Shown here: piece by piece, positions 17,097-23,957 of the stretch | Layout of the letters: every line of letters starts with the position of its first letter | Position numbering within the stretch: position 1 is the stretch's first letter | DNA from: an uncultured Eubacteriales bacterium | Lineage (GTDB): Bacteria > Bacillota > Clostridia > Oscillospirales > Butyricicoccaceae | Assembly: GCA_910586105.1 (NCBI GenBank) | Contig: CAJUGU010000034.1 | Location: 1 to 30,328 of the forward strand | Length of the DNA: 30,328 bases | Direction of reading: 5' to 3' | The notes under the pieces: model-generated | Databases searched by the model: none | Seen by the model: only the letters and a program-made list of their open reading frames with translations | Told to the model about the DNA's origin: nothing | Position numbers and translations under genes: made by a program

Positions 17097-17121
17097 AAAA
17101 AAAACGCCCCGATCGGGGGCG
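17097..17121 (-). terminator. Terminator of the Rpn-family gene
   Basis: Minus strand: CGCCCCC, GATC, GGGGCG (one bulge) followed by eight T (17097-17104). It lies 60 bases after the stop at 17181. Confidence 0.85.
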
Positions 17122-17180
17122 CCTTCCTCACTTTTTGAAGCGATCGCGCTTTGCATACGCCAGCGGAAACAAAGCCCGCA

Positions 17181-18206
17181 TCATTGCCGTAACAGCGCAC
17201 GATATTTAACCTGTTCCTCCACTGGAACTTTAAGCGCCGCCATCGCCTGCTCCTCCGACAGCCCCAAAGTCTCCATAATATTCCGGATCGACGACAGTGT
17301 ATTTTCAACCCTGCCTATATTTATGCCTCTCGCCTCGCCTCTCGCCTCGCCTCTCGCCTCGCCTCTTGCTTCACCTTTCGCCAGCACGGCCTCGCTGAGA
17401 TTACACATACCAGACACCTCGCTTTCTAATCCTTCGGACATTTTAATGCCATAATCGTTTTCTAAAATTTCACGTTTTGTGGATACGCTGGTTTCACAGG
17501 AGAGCAACACATCCAACATCCGGAGGATGCCTTCATAATTATCGCCCTCCGGGCCGCCTAAGCAGATCATGACGACCGACAACAAATCATAATTCTTGAC
17601 GGCTTCTTTAGCCGCGCCGACCAGATTTTCTTCTGCCACATGATAACGGGTGACCGTATTCCTGCGCGCTGCTGGCGGATTTGTACAGATCCAGATGGTG
17701 TATACTTTCTTAATATCCCCATACCTGGAATTTTTAAATTCCCGTCCGTATTGCGAAGAGATCATTCGGCAGGCATAATAAAATGCACGAACGATCAAGG
17801 GGTACCCGGGGTAAAAATCGACCTGAGCCTCAATGTTGATGATCAAATCGACCCGTTCCCCACTGCCGGGAAGGCTCGCCCGGAACCGGATATCATACAG
17901 TATGGCGCCTTCATTCACGGATTTATCTTCCGTGTCCATCCCCGTAATGATAGAACCGGATCCCGTTGACGGTTTCGCCTTGCCCCCCTCATCCGGCATG
18001 ACCGGAACGATAGAGATCTGCGGTTCGCCTTCGATATATTGCTCTGCGATCTCGTCAACGTCGCAATCTTTATATTCCTCAAGACATGCATTTAATAACC
18101 GTGCAAGGATCTGTTTCTCTGACAAGACCCGCTTGCAGGCGGCGTCATACTTTGCACTGTCGCTTATTGCATTCAGCCCCTGTGAAACTGTCGTTTCTTC
18201 TGTCAT
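17181..18206 (-). CDS. Rpn / PD-(D/E)XK nuclease family transposase-like protein
   Basis: A 341-residue protein of the Rpn (YhgA-like, PF12784-type) family. E. coli RpnA is a DNA endonuclease that promotes RecA-independent recombination, and some Rpn proteins act in phage defence. The PD-(D/E)XK core is visible as D105 in LYDIRFRA and E126-A-Q128 in INIEAQ, followed by the family's Y-P-L-I-x-R-A-F-Y-Y-x-C helix (about 135-146). Residues 278-294 are four GEAR units encoded by a 12-bp tandem repeat, then a short helical tail. The start has GGACGG about 9 bases upstream. It stands alone with its own promoter and terminator. Such genes occur in multiple copies in gut Clostridia. Function here is inferred from the family. 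Confidence 0.82.
   Translation of the reverse strand: MTEETTVSQGLNAISDSAKYDAACKRVLSEKQILARLLNACLEEYKDCDVDEIAEQYIEGEPQISIVPVMPDEGGKAKPSTGSGSIITGMDTEDKSVNEGAILYDIRFRASLPGSGERVDLIINIEAQVDFYPGYPLIVRAFYYACRMISSQYGREFKNSRYGDIKKVYTIWICTNPPAARRNTVTRYHVAEENLVGAAKEAVKNYDLLSVVMICLGGPEGDNYEGILRMLDVLLSCETSVSTKREILENDYGIKMSEGLESEVSGMCNLSEAVLAKGEARGEARGEARGEARGINIGRVENTLSSIRNIMETLGLSEEQAMAALKVPVEEQVKYRALLRQ
17325..17372 (-). repeat. 12-bp in-frame tandem repeat (GEAR hinge)
   Basis: About four copies of a 12-base unit (plus-strand CTCGCCTCGCCT) encode Gly-Glu-Ala-Arg units inside the Rpn-family gene. Each unit is a whole number of codons, so copy-number change would alter the hinge length without a frameshift. 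Confidence 0.85.
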
Positions 18207-18229
18207 GCCCTACACCGTCCTTTTTTAAT

Positions 18230-18258
18230 ATTTTACCACGGTTTTGACCGAACGTCTA
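18230..18258 (-). promoter_or_regulatory. Promoter of the Rpn-family gene
   Basis: Minus strand: TAGACG (18253-18258), 17 bases, then TAAAAT (18230-18235) with a TGG extension. It leaves a leader of about 20 bases. Confidence 0.6.
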
Positions 18259-18338
18259 TGCTTTTTACACACTTTTCATGTCTGCGGCACATCTAACGGC
18301 CGCCTGTGCCGCAGTCCTGCGACGTATGTCGGAAATGA

Positions 18339-18367
18339 TTGACAGCCACCGGGCCCGGTGATATCAT
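18339..18367 (+). promoter_or_regulatory. Distal promoter of the secreted-protein gene
   Basis: TTGACA (18339-18344), 17 bases, TATCAT (18362-18367). No gene starts between it and the second promoter 131 bases downstream. A CCGGAAA / TTTCCGG hairpin (18408-18429) lies in between. Confidence 0.65.
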
Positions 18368-18469
18368 GATACCTGGTTTTACAAATACAATTTAATACCG
18401 TGTTCAACCGGAAACGGATTGCTTTCCGGGCGGGTCGTTCAAACGCCTTATTTTATCCATATTCCATAA

Positions 18470-18498
18470 TTGACAGCCGCCTATTCCGGTGGTACAAT
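18470..18498 (+). promoter_or_regulatory. Proximal promoter of the secreted-protein gene
   Basis: A consensus TTGACA (18470-18475), 17 bases, TACAAT (18493-18498) with TGG extension. It shares TTGACAGCC, then CC, CCGGTG, TA and AT at identical spacing with the distal promoter. Confidence 0.8.
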
Positions 18499-18535
18499 GG
18501 GACGTAGTATTTGTCAGTGGAAGGAGAATCCAGCG

Positions 18536-19573
18536 TTGAAACATAAATTCCTACGGGCAGCATATCCGATTCTGACCAGCCTGCTCCTGCTCTCGGCGGT
18601 GACGGCAGAACGCGCGTCCGTCAGCACGTCGCCCAACCTGGCCGGGCCGTCCGCAGCGGTCATTCAGCAGCAGCCTGCCATAGACGCGTACCGCGAATTC
18701 CAATCCAGCCTTGCCAGCGATGCGGCGGGCGGTTACCGCTATCCGGACACCTATGGCGGCGCATATTTGGACCCGGAAACCGGGCGTCTCTGCATCCTGC
18801 TGACCGACTGTTCGGCGGAGACGGCAGCCGCTTACGACCAGCTCTTTTCCGGCCCGTCCGTCGTAGCCTATCAGGAGGTGGAATACGCCTATAACGCCTT
18901 GTCATCGATGCAAAAGGAAATCGCAGACCGCTGGGATGGCTTTACCACGATCGCCATTGACCAAAAAGCCAATCGGATAAAGGTCGGCGTCGGCGACATG
19001 GATTTGGCGGAAGCAGAACGCAGGATTCAAGCGCTGTTCGCGGAGCCGATCCCGCTTACCGTTACCAACGAATCGGGCACGGTGCTTCACGCCTCAGAAC
19101 CGGACGGCGCTCTGGGATTGGAGGCTGCGCCGGACGTCCTCACGCCGGACGATCCATCCGCAGACAGCCTTGCCGCGGACGGCCTGATCGATGAACCGCA
19201 CGTTTATGCAGTCCGCCCCGGTATGGACGAATGGGCAGAATACGGCTCGCTGACGCAAATGGCGGAAGCCTGCGACGTTCCTGTGGAGGAACTTCAGCAA
19301 ATGACCACGCGGGCGTTATACCAAACGGTATTGGACTACCCCCTGTTAATCAACATCTGCGCATTTAACGACCTGCAAACCGGGATCGCCAGCGTTTCCC
19401 AATATTTCGGCGGGCTTCCTGAGCTGTTTTCCCGTCCGGACGCGTTAGAAGTCATGCGCGGGTACCAGATCGCCGAAGATGACGAGGATGCAGATATCAA
19501 AGCGATCCTGGCGGGGTATCTGCAAAATTATTATGATGTCATGAACCTTTCCCAAATGTCAAAAGGCGAATGA
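18536..19573 (+). CDS. Secreted or anchored protein of unknown function
   Basis: A 345-residue protein with an N-terminal signal sequence (MKHKFLRAAYPILTSLLLLS, residues 1-20, then AVTA). Residues about 50-170 contain two similar beta-alpha units (GGAYLDPETGRLCILLTD..., then TIAIDQKANRIKVGV) that recall the propeptide domain of alpha-lytic-type proteases, though no protease domain follows. An acidic Asp/Ala/Pro linker (about 190-230) leads to a helical C-terminal domain with LYQTVLDYPLLINICAF. The start is TTG 18536 with AAGGAG 9 bases upstream. The ATG-led longer frame would begin on top of the promoter at 18470-18498, so it cannot be the start. It is monocistronic with a strong terminator. 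Confidence 0.75.
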   Translation: MKHKFLRAAYPILTSLLLLSAVTAERASVSTSPNLAGPSAAVIQQQPAIDAYREFQSSLASDAAGGYRYPDTYGGAYLDPETGRLCILLTDCSAETAAAYDQLFSGPSVVAYQEVEYAYNALSSMQKEIADRWDGFTTIAIDQKANRIKVGVGDMDLAEAERRIQALFAEPIPLTVTNESGTVLHASEPDGALGLEAAPDVLTPDDPSADSLAADGLIDEPHVYAVRPGMDEWAEYGSLTQMAEACDVPVEELQQMTTRALYQTVLDYPLLINICAFNDLQTGIASVSQYFGGLPELFSRPDALEVMRGYQIAEDDEDADIKAILAGYLQNYYDVMNLSQMSKGE

Positions 19574-19660
19574 CGCCCCCGCTTTCGGGGCACGGATCAT
19601 GGCGCGCGGGCGCCCCGGCTCGAGTGAGCATTGCGTCCTGTTTGGGAACCCCAAAATAAA

Positions 19661-19710
19661 CTGCCCCGCACGATCGGGAAAAACAGATCGTGCGGGGCAG
19701 CATTTTTTTG
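19661..19710. terminator. Strong bidirectional terminator
   Basis: A perfect 15-bp stem (19661-19675 with 19686-19700) is followed by CATTTTTTT on plus and TTTATTTT on minus. It separates the secreted-protein gene from the convergent PadR operon. Confidence 0.88.
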
Positions 19711-19747
19711 CACGGAAACTGCCGGCGGCACCCGCAGGCCGCGCGCC

Positions 19748-20083
19748 TTACCGCTCCCACCGCGCGGCGGACAGGATGCAAAGCCCTCCGCAGACAAGCG
19801 CCGCCGTCCCCAGCGCAAGAACGATGGCGCGCCGCGCCCATGATTTCCGGACAAATTCCGCCGCGCGTTCGTCCGGTTCGATGTATTCCAGCAGCGCCGC
19901 GGCAAAGTCGGCAGGTTCGCCAAAGGCGGCAAGCAATCCGGCGCGGTCCGCCTCCGGGTTTTCCCGCAGGAAGGCGGTCACAAAACCATACGCTTTTCGG
20001 GCAAGCAGCGCCTGCCGGCGGTAGGAGCAGGGGACGCGCCGCACCGCTTCGTAAACATACCACAGGATTTGTAATCGGTTCAT
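19748..20083 (-). CDS. Small membrane protein paired with PadR (HAAS/DUF6120-like)
   Basis: A 111-residue protein. Residues 1-80 are helical: YVYEAVRRVPCSYRRQ, then FLRENPEADRAGLLAAFGEPADFAAALLEYI, the pattern of the HAAS-type or DUF6120-type domains often encoded beside PadR regulators. The end is one membrane segment (about 87-107). Its ATG overlaps the PadR stop (ATGA) and AGGAGGG lies 6-7 bases upstream, so it is translationally coupled to padR. Such partners are thought to be membrane sensors or adaptors; that is inference. The family assignment comes from pattern only. Confidence 0.75.
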   Translation of the reverse strand: MNRLQILWYVYEAVRRVPCSYRRQALLARKAYGFVTAFLRENPEADRAGLLAAFGEPADFAAALLEYIEPDERAAEFVRKSWARRAIVLALGTAALVCGGLCILSAARWER

Positions 20084-20475
20084 GGGGTTCCCTCCTGTAT
20101 CCCGGTCTGGTCTTCGGCGGAGCGCAGCACGGCGGCGACCCCTCTGGTGAATCGCTGATAACAGTCCAGCAGGCTTTCCAGATGCGCCCGCCCCTCGGCG
20201 GTAATGCCATAATATTGCCGCCGTCTGCCATCCGGCGCGATGCGCTTGGGCGTCTGCTCGCAAAGGTATCCAAAATCAAGCATCCGATAAAGCGTGGAGT
20301 ACGGGAACACAACCCCGCACGCCCCGCCGCTGCGAGCAGTCAGCTCGGCGGCGATCTCGGCGGCGTACATCTCCCGTTCCCGCAGCAGCAGGAGCACGAG
20401 CATTTCGGTGACCGATTTTTTTAAATTGTCCTCCATTCCGGCGGAGGAGCCGCTTTTCTTTGCTTTTTCGGGCAT
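20080..20475 (-). CDS. PadR-family transcriptional regulator
   Basis: A 131-residue DNA-binding protein. After a polar N-terminus (about 1-20) come the PadR winged-helix landmarks: MLVLLLLREREMYAAEIAAEL (split here as MLVLLLLRER and MYAAEIAAEL), then VFPYSTLYRMLDFGYL and the wing RRQYYGITAEGRAHLESLL. PadR proteins are usually repressors of their own operon and of nearby transport or stress genes. I start at ATG 20475 because AGGAGTGG lies 7 bases upstream. The frame runs further left but passes through the promoter region. It is divergent from the membrane-protein gene at 20635, whose promoter carries a perfect inverted repeat. Confidence 0.9.
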   Translation of the reverse strand: MPEKAKKSGSSAGMEDNLKKSVTEMLVLLLLREREMYAAEIAAELTARSGGACGVVFPYSTLYRMLDFGYLCEQTPKRIAPDGRRRQYYGITAEGRAHLESLLDCYQRFTRGVAAVLRSAEDQTGIQEGTP

Positions 20476-20497
20476 CGTTTCCACTCCTGACCTGTTT

Positions 20498-20526
20498 ACT
20501 GTATCACATTTTGCGGCGCAGCGCAA
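20498..20526 (-). promoter_or_regulatory. Candidate promoter of the PadR operon
   Basis: Minus strand: TTGCGC (20521-20526), 17 bases, TACAGT (20498-20503) with TGA in front of the -10. It leaves a leader of about 16-20 bases. Confidence 0.5.
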
Positions 20527-20544
20527 CCGGCAATTTTGCATCGC

Positions 20545-20571
20545 ATAAAATTTGTTATTGACAAATTTTAT
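20545..20571. promoter_or_regulatory. Perfect inverted repeat, candidate PadR operator
   Basis: ATAAAATTTGT (20545-20555), a 5-base spacer and ACAAATTTTAT (20561-20571) form an 11-bp perfect inverted repeat across the -35 box at 20558-20563. AT-rich dyads near promoters are typical PadR targets, and a padR gene lies 70 bases away. Binding would block the rightward promoter and could also affect padR itself. Confidence 0.7.
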
Positions 20572-20586
20572 GGAGAGGACTATGAT
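20558..20586 (+). promoter_or_regulatory. Promoter of the small membrane protein gene
   Basis: TTGACA (20558-20563), 17 bases, TATGAT (20581-20586). The -35 lies inside the inverted repeat. An overlapping TGGTATCAT (20586-20594) is an alternative -10 but has no matching -35. Confidence 0.75.
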
Positions 20587-20634
20587 GGTATCATGAAATT
20601 TTTTCAATAACAAAAAACGAGGAGGACCGATATC

Positions 20635-20928
20635 ATGAACGCATTGATAAGCATTTTCTGCGGGTTGGCGGCGTGGGCCATCCCGGGCATTGCAGTGCTG
20701 AGCGGCAAACGCCGTATGACGGCCTGCGCGGCCAGCGGCTGGCTGTGCGCTGCCGCGCTGTATCTGCAAATCCGGTTTTATGAAACGGAGGTCATACTGG
20801 AACGCTGGGCAGACCTGATGGACATTTGCCATGGCGAGACCATCGCGGCAACGGTAATGATCGTGGTCGCGCTGGCGTTCAACCTGTTCGCGTGGGTCAT
20901 GCCCAGGCAGGGCGGCGAGCATCGGTGA
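20635..20928 (+). CDS. Small membrane protein, likely PadR-controlled
   Basis: A 97-residue protein with three hydrophobic segments (about 3-22, 29-46 and 71-91) and a short basic tail. A polar loop (about 48-68, with ETEVILERWADLMDICHGE) separates the second and third. I do not recognise a named family, though small three-helix membrane proteins beside PadR genes are common in this group. GAGGAGG lies about 9 bases upstream. It is divergent from padR, and its promoter is covered by the inverted repeat at 20545-20571, which suggests repression by PadR. Confidence 0.75.
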   Translation: MNALISIFCGLAAWAIPGIAVLSGKRRMTACAASGWLCAAALYLQIRFYETEVILERWADLMDICHGETIAATVMIVVALAFNLFAWVMPRQGGEHR

Positions 20929-20935
20929 AAAAAAG

Positions 20936-20956
20936 AGGGGCGCGGCCCCTGTTTTT
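20936..20956 (+). terminator. Terminator of the small membrane protein gene
   Basis: AGGGGC, loop GCG, GCCCCT followed by GTTTTT, 8 bases after the stop codon. Confidence 0.75.
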
Positions 20957-21017
20957 GGAAAAATAATGAAACGCTCGACGCATTTCAACAAAATCGATTT
21001 GGAATAAACTGTAAAAT

Positions 21018-21048
21018 AAAACCGTGGACAAGCTGCCACGGTTTTTTG
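21018..21048 (+). terminator. Terminator-like hairpin just upstream of spoIIAA
   Basis: AAAACCGTGG (21018-21027) pairs perfectly with CCACGGTTTT (21036-21045), followed by TTG. It lies only 24 bases before the spoIIAA start, in the same orientation. It is either a second terminator of the upstream gene or an attenuator in the spoIIA leader. Confidence 0.75.
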
Positions 21049-21071
21049 TTTAACGGAAATGGGGTGTTACC

Positions 21072-21392
21072 TTGCAAATTACACATGAAAGCATGGATAA
21101 CCGGCTGATCCTGCATTACAGCGGGGAACTCGACCAGCACGCGGCGCGGAAAGCAATGGATTATGCGGAGAGCCTTGCGGTGCTGTACCCGGCGGAGTGC
21201 TACGAGCTGGACCTGTCCGGACTGACCTTTATGGACTCCTCCGGGCTTGCGGTCGCGCTGAACCTGTACCGCACGCTGCAGCGCAGCGGACGGCGCATGG
21301 TGATATCAGGCTGCCCGCCGCAGCCGATGCGGGTATTCCGTGCGGCCGGGCTTCAGAAAATCATCCCTTTTGAGGAGGAAGCAACATGCTGA
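21072..21392 (+). CDS. spoIIAA: Anti-sigma F factor antagonist SpoIIAA
   Basis: A 106-residue STAS-domain protein. In its dephosphorylated state it binds SpoIIAB and releases sigma F in the forespore; SpoIIAB phosphorylates it and SpoIIE dephosphorylates it. The phosphorylation motif is intact as FMDSSGLAVAL (serines at 56-57), after the family strand YELDLSGL. The start is TTG 21072 with GGGGTG 5 bases upstream. Its end overlaps spoIIAB by 7 bases. The assignment is firm because of motif and gene order. Confidence 0.93.
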   Translation: MQITHESMDNRLILHYSGELDQHAARKAMDYAESLAVLYPAECYELDLSGLTFMDSSGLAVALNLYRTLQRSGRRMVISGCPPQPMRVFRAAGLQKIIPFEEEATC

Positions 21393-21832
21393 AGATACAG
21401 AACCAAATGCGGATACGGCTGGAAAGCCGTTCGGTAAACGAAGGCTTTGCGCGGCAGGCGGTAGCCGCGTTCCTGTCGCAGCTTGACCCGACGATGGAAG
21501 AACTGAACGATATCAAGACGGTAGTTTCCGAAGCGGTCACGAACGCCATTGTGCATGGCTATCGGGACCGGCTCGGGTACATAACGGTGTCGGTACGGTT
21601 GTTTGAGGGGCGGACGGTAGAGATCAAGGTACGCGACCAGGGATGCGGCATTGCGGATATCGAGCAGGCGCGTCAGCCGATGTTCACGACGGGGGACGAC
21701 ACCCGGTCGGGCATGGGCTTTACGATCATGGAGAGCTTCACCGACCGGCTCCGGGTGCGTTCTTCGCCGGGGCATGGCACGTTGGTGACGCTGACGAAGA
21801 CGCTGGCTGGACGGCGGGAGGGATCGGTGTGA
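21386..21832 (+). CDS. spoIIAB: Anti-sigma F factor and serine kinase SpoIIAB
   Basis: A 148-residue GHKL-fold serine kinase that holds sigma F inactive and phosphorylates SpoIIAA. The N box is EAVTNAIVHGY (Asn53), the G1 box RDQGCGI (about 83-89) with the following MFTT, and the G2 box SGMGFTIMESF (108-118). All key residues for ATP binding are present. GAGGAGG lies 8 bases upstream. Its last codon overlaps the GTG start of sigF (GTGTGA), so translation is coupled through the operon. Confidence 0.95.
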   Translation: MLKIQNQMRIRLESRSVNEGFARQAVAAFLSQLDPTMEELNDIKTVVSEAVTNAIVHGYRDRLGYITVSVRLFEGRTVEIKVRDQGCGIADIEQARQPMFTTGDDTRSGMGFTIMESFTDRLRVRSSPGHGTLVTLTKTLAGRREGSV

Positions 21833-22536
21833 CGGACGCGACGCGTCTGCTGCTCCGTCAGGCGCGGGAAGGCGACGCGAACGCCTGTGAGCGGCTGGTG
21901 GAAGAGAACAACGGTTTGATCTGGGCGATCGCGCGGCGTTATTTTGGGCGAGGGGTGGAACCGGACGATTTATACCAGCTTGCATCGTTAGGCTTTGTGA
22001 AAGCGGTGCGGGGTTATGACGATGCCTACGGCACGGAATTTTCGACCTATGCGGTGCCCAAAATTGCGGGGGAGATCCGGCGGTTCCTGCGGGATGACGG
22101 GGCGGTCAAGGTAAGCCGGGCGATGAAGGAGCAGGCGGTGCGGCTGCGGCGGCTGCAAAGTGAAATGGAGGCGGAGCTGGGGCGGGAGGTCACGGTTGGC
22201 GAATTAGCGGCGCGGGCGGGGATCACGCCGGAGGAGGTCGCGGCGTGCGAGCAGGCGACGGGGCCGGTCGACTCCTTGCAGCGGGCGCTTTCGGACGATG
22301 GCGCGGCGCTTGGGGAGACGATCGGCGACGACGGCATTGAAGAACGGATCACGCTGCGCCTGAGTCTCCAGCAGGCGTTGGCGAACCTGCCGGAGCGCGA
22401 GAAGCAGGTCATTGCGATGCGGTATGGGCGCGATATGACGCAGGCGCAGGTCGCGGCGGTCATAGGGGTATCGCAGGTACAGGTCTCGCGGATCGAGCGG
22501 CGGGCGATCGATCTGCTGCGCAAGGAAATATTATAG
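21829..22536 (+). CDS. sigF: Sporulation sigma factor F
   Basis: A 235-residue sigma-70 family protein of the sporulation group, the first forespore-specific sigma factor. Region 2 is seen in DDLYQLASLGFVKAVRGYD and FSTYAVPKIAGEIRRFLRDDG (about 48-90), region 3 in EAELGREVTVGELAARAG, and region 4 with its helix-turn-helix in LPEREKQVIAMRYG and QAQVAAVIGVSQVQVSRIE. I start at GTG 21829, which overlaps the spoIIAB stop and has GGGAGG 7 bases upstream. The longer frame lies inside spoIIAB. The operon order identifies sigma F and not sigma G. Confidence 0.94.
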   Translation: MTDATRLLLRQAREGDANACERLVEENNGLIWAIARRYFGRGVEPDDLYQLASLGFVKAVRGYDDAYGTEFSTYAVPKIAGEIRRFLRDDGAVKVSRAMKEQAVRLRRLQSEMEAELGREVTVGELAARAGITPEEVAACEQATGPVDSLQRALSDDGAALGETIGDDGIEERITLRLSLQQALANLPEREKQVIAMRYGRDMTQAQVAAVIGVSQVQVSRIERRAIDLLRKEIL

Positions 22537-22575
22537 CGGCAGGGGATCGCCTGAAAAACGGCTTTTCCCTGCCGC
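22536..22575 (+). terminator. Hairpin at the sigF stop codon
   Basis: GCGGCAGGG (22536-22544) pairs with CCCTGCCGC (22567-22575), with a small inner stem. It begins at the last base of the stop codon and has no T run afterwards, so it may be a weak terminator or a 3' stabiliser. Confidence 0.45.
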
Positions 22576-22623
22576 CTTCGCATTCGGGGAGAAGAAGCGT
22601 TCGCGCGGGTCCGCCTGCGCGGC

Positions 22624-22696
22624 GGGCGGTCCTGCGCGGACGGCGCCAGAGGGACTCGTCCCTCTGGACTCCCGGCCTCGCCTGCGGGCGGGACGG
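22624..22696. repeat. Palindromic dispersed repeat, copy B (inverted)
   Basis: The reverse complement of 22643-22696 matches 5517-5570 over 54 bases with few changes, and weaker similarity runs to about 22624. Its core hairpin is CCAGAGGGAC / GTCCCTCTGG, with two matched changes relative to copy A. It lies in the gap between sigF and dut. Confidence 0.8.
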
Positions 22697-22782
22697 GGGC
22701 TGGGTGCGTTCCAAACCGTATATGCGTGCAGCTGCGGCGGTTTACGGAAGGGTGGGGACATGTCCGAAGTTGTGTATGCGTG

Positions 22783-22820
22783 CCGCTTCCCTCCGCCGTC
22801 GTTCTGGCGGAGGGAAGCGG
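22783..22820. terminator. Long perfect hairpin downstream of dut
   Basis: CCGCTTCCCTCCGCC (22783-22797) pairs perfectly with 22806-22820 around an 8-nt loop. It lies 44 bases past the dut stop on the minus strand but has no T run on either side. It could end or protect the nrd-dut mRNA. Confidence 0.45.
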
Positions 22821-22863
22821 GCAACCGCGGCGGAGGGGGCAGGGACGGCATCCGCGCGTTATA

Positions 22864-23373
22864 TTATTTGGTTGTGCTGCCAAAGCCGCCGTGGCGTTCC
22901 GCCTGTGCGTGATCGCCTTCGGCCAATCCAAACGGCAGGAAAATACCTTGTGCAAAGCCTTCCCCCGCCGGGACGGTAAGGGCTTTACCGTCCTTGGAAT
23001 CGTTCGTGATTTTAATGAAGATATGCCCTTCGTTGTCGGCATGATAATAGTCGCTGTCGATGATACCGACCGTATTGTCGAGCTGCAACCGATATTTGAA
23101 CCCCAAGCCGGAGCGGGGGAAGATCGCCAGCAGCCAACCGGCTGCGATTTTCACCCGGATCCCGGTCGGGATCCGCAGCGACGCCCCGGGGGGTAAAGCG
23201 AATGTTTCCGGCGCAAAAAAGTCATAACCGGCGGAACCGGCGGTTGCGCGTTCGGGCAGGCGGATCGTGGAGAAAATATGCTGTGCCTGCGGGGCGTCGC
23301 CGCCGATGGCATCCAGCCAGCCCTGCGCGAACTGCATTTCGCTGACCCGTTCAAATACTGCGACTGTTTCCAT
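22864..23373 (-). CDS. dut: dUTP diphosphatase
   Basis: A 169-residue trimeric-type dUTPase, which hydrolyses dUTP to dUMP and pyrophosphate, keeping uracil out of DNA and feeding dTMP synthesis. All five motifs are present: GSAGYDFFAPE, FPRSGLGFK, NTVGIIDSDYY, GEGFAQGIFLPFG and the C-terminal GGFGSTTK. About 40 residues precede motif 1, an extension seen in many clostridial homologues. I start at 23373 because AGGAGG sits 7 bases upstream; a start six codons earlier would place that site inside the gene. It follows nrdG by 10 bases, so it is the last gene of the nrdD-nrdG-dut operon. Confidence 0.92.
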   Translation of the reverse strand: METVAVFERVSEMQFAQGWLDAIGGDAPQAQHIFSTIRLPERATAGSAGYDFFAPETFALPPGASLRIPTGIRVKIAAGWLLAIFPRSGLGFKYRLQLDNTVGIIDSDYYHADNEGHIFIKITNDSKDGKALTVPAGEGFAQGIFLPFGLAEGDHAQAERHGGFGSTTK

Positions 23374-23383
23374 CGGGAACCTC

Positions 23384-23887
23384 CTATTCATAGTGCGGCT
23401 CGGGATGCAGCACGATTTGCCCGAGCGCGCGGGTCTTTGGTACGTCGATCACGCGTTGATTTTCACTGCCGCGCCAGAACAGCAGCGGGTCGGCGATCGC
23501 TTCCACGTATCGCCCGTCGACAACGACGTCGGCGAGCTGTACTGCGGGCAGCCCGCATACCTCTTCCCACCGATAACCGGTATAAAGCCAGATGGTCTTG
23601 CCGGGGAACCGCTGCCGGATCTCTTGCGAAAGGCTCGCGATCTCGTCGCGGTTGGGTGGGAACAGCGGGTCGCCGCCGGAAAAGGTCACGCCGGAGACGT
23701 AGTCTTTTTCCAGCTCGGCAAAAAGCTCTTTGCGTGCGGCGGTATCGAAGGGCAGTCCGCCCGCCGCGTCCCAGGTGATGGGGTTATGGCATCCGGGGCA
23801 GGCGTGCCCGCAGCCGGAGACCCAGAGTACGGCGCGCAGCCCGTCGCCGTTCAGCATATCGTCTTTTGTGATGTTATGATATCGCAT
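23384..23887 (-). CDS. nrdG: Anaerobic ribonucleotide reductase activating protein
   Basis: A 167-residue radical SAM activase. It uses S-adenosylmethionine and a 4Fe-4S cluster to form the glycyl radical on NrdD. The cluster motif is C26-x3-C30-x2-C33 in SGCGHACPGCHNP, followed by VTFSGGDPL, the SAM-binding GGE-like motif of the family. I start at 23887 because TGAGGA lies upstream and MRYHNITKDDMLNGDGLR is the usual N-terminus. The longer frame adds 37 residues that overlap the 3' end of nrdD. It is 70 bases downstream of nrdD and 10 bases upstream of dut. Confidence 0.94.
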   Translation of the reverse strand: MRYHNITKDDMLNGDGLRAVLWVSGCGHACPGCHNPITWDAAGGLPFDTAARKELFAELEKDYVSGVTFSGGDPLFPPNRDEIASLSQEIRQRFPGKTIWLYTGYRWEEVCGLPAVQLADVVVDGRYVEAIADPLLFWRGSENQRVIDVPKTRALGQIVLHPEPHYE

Positions 23888-23957
23888 TTTTTGATTCCTC
23901 ACAGTCCCGGCGGCGCATACATACAGGCCGTTGGGACGGGATTGCCCCATGCGGGGG

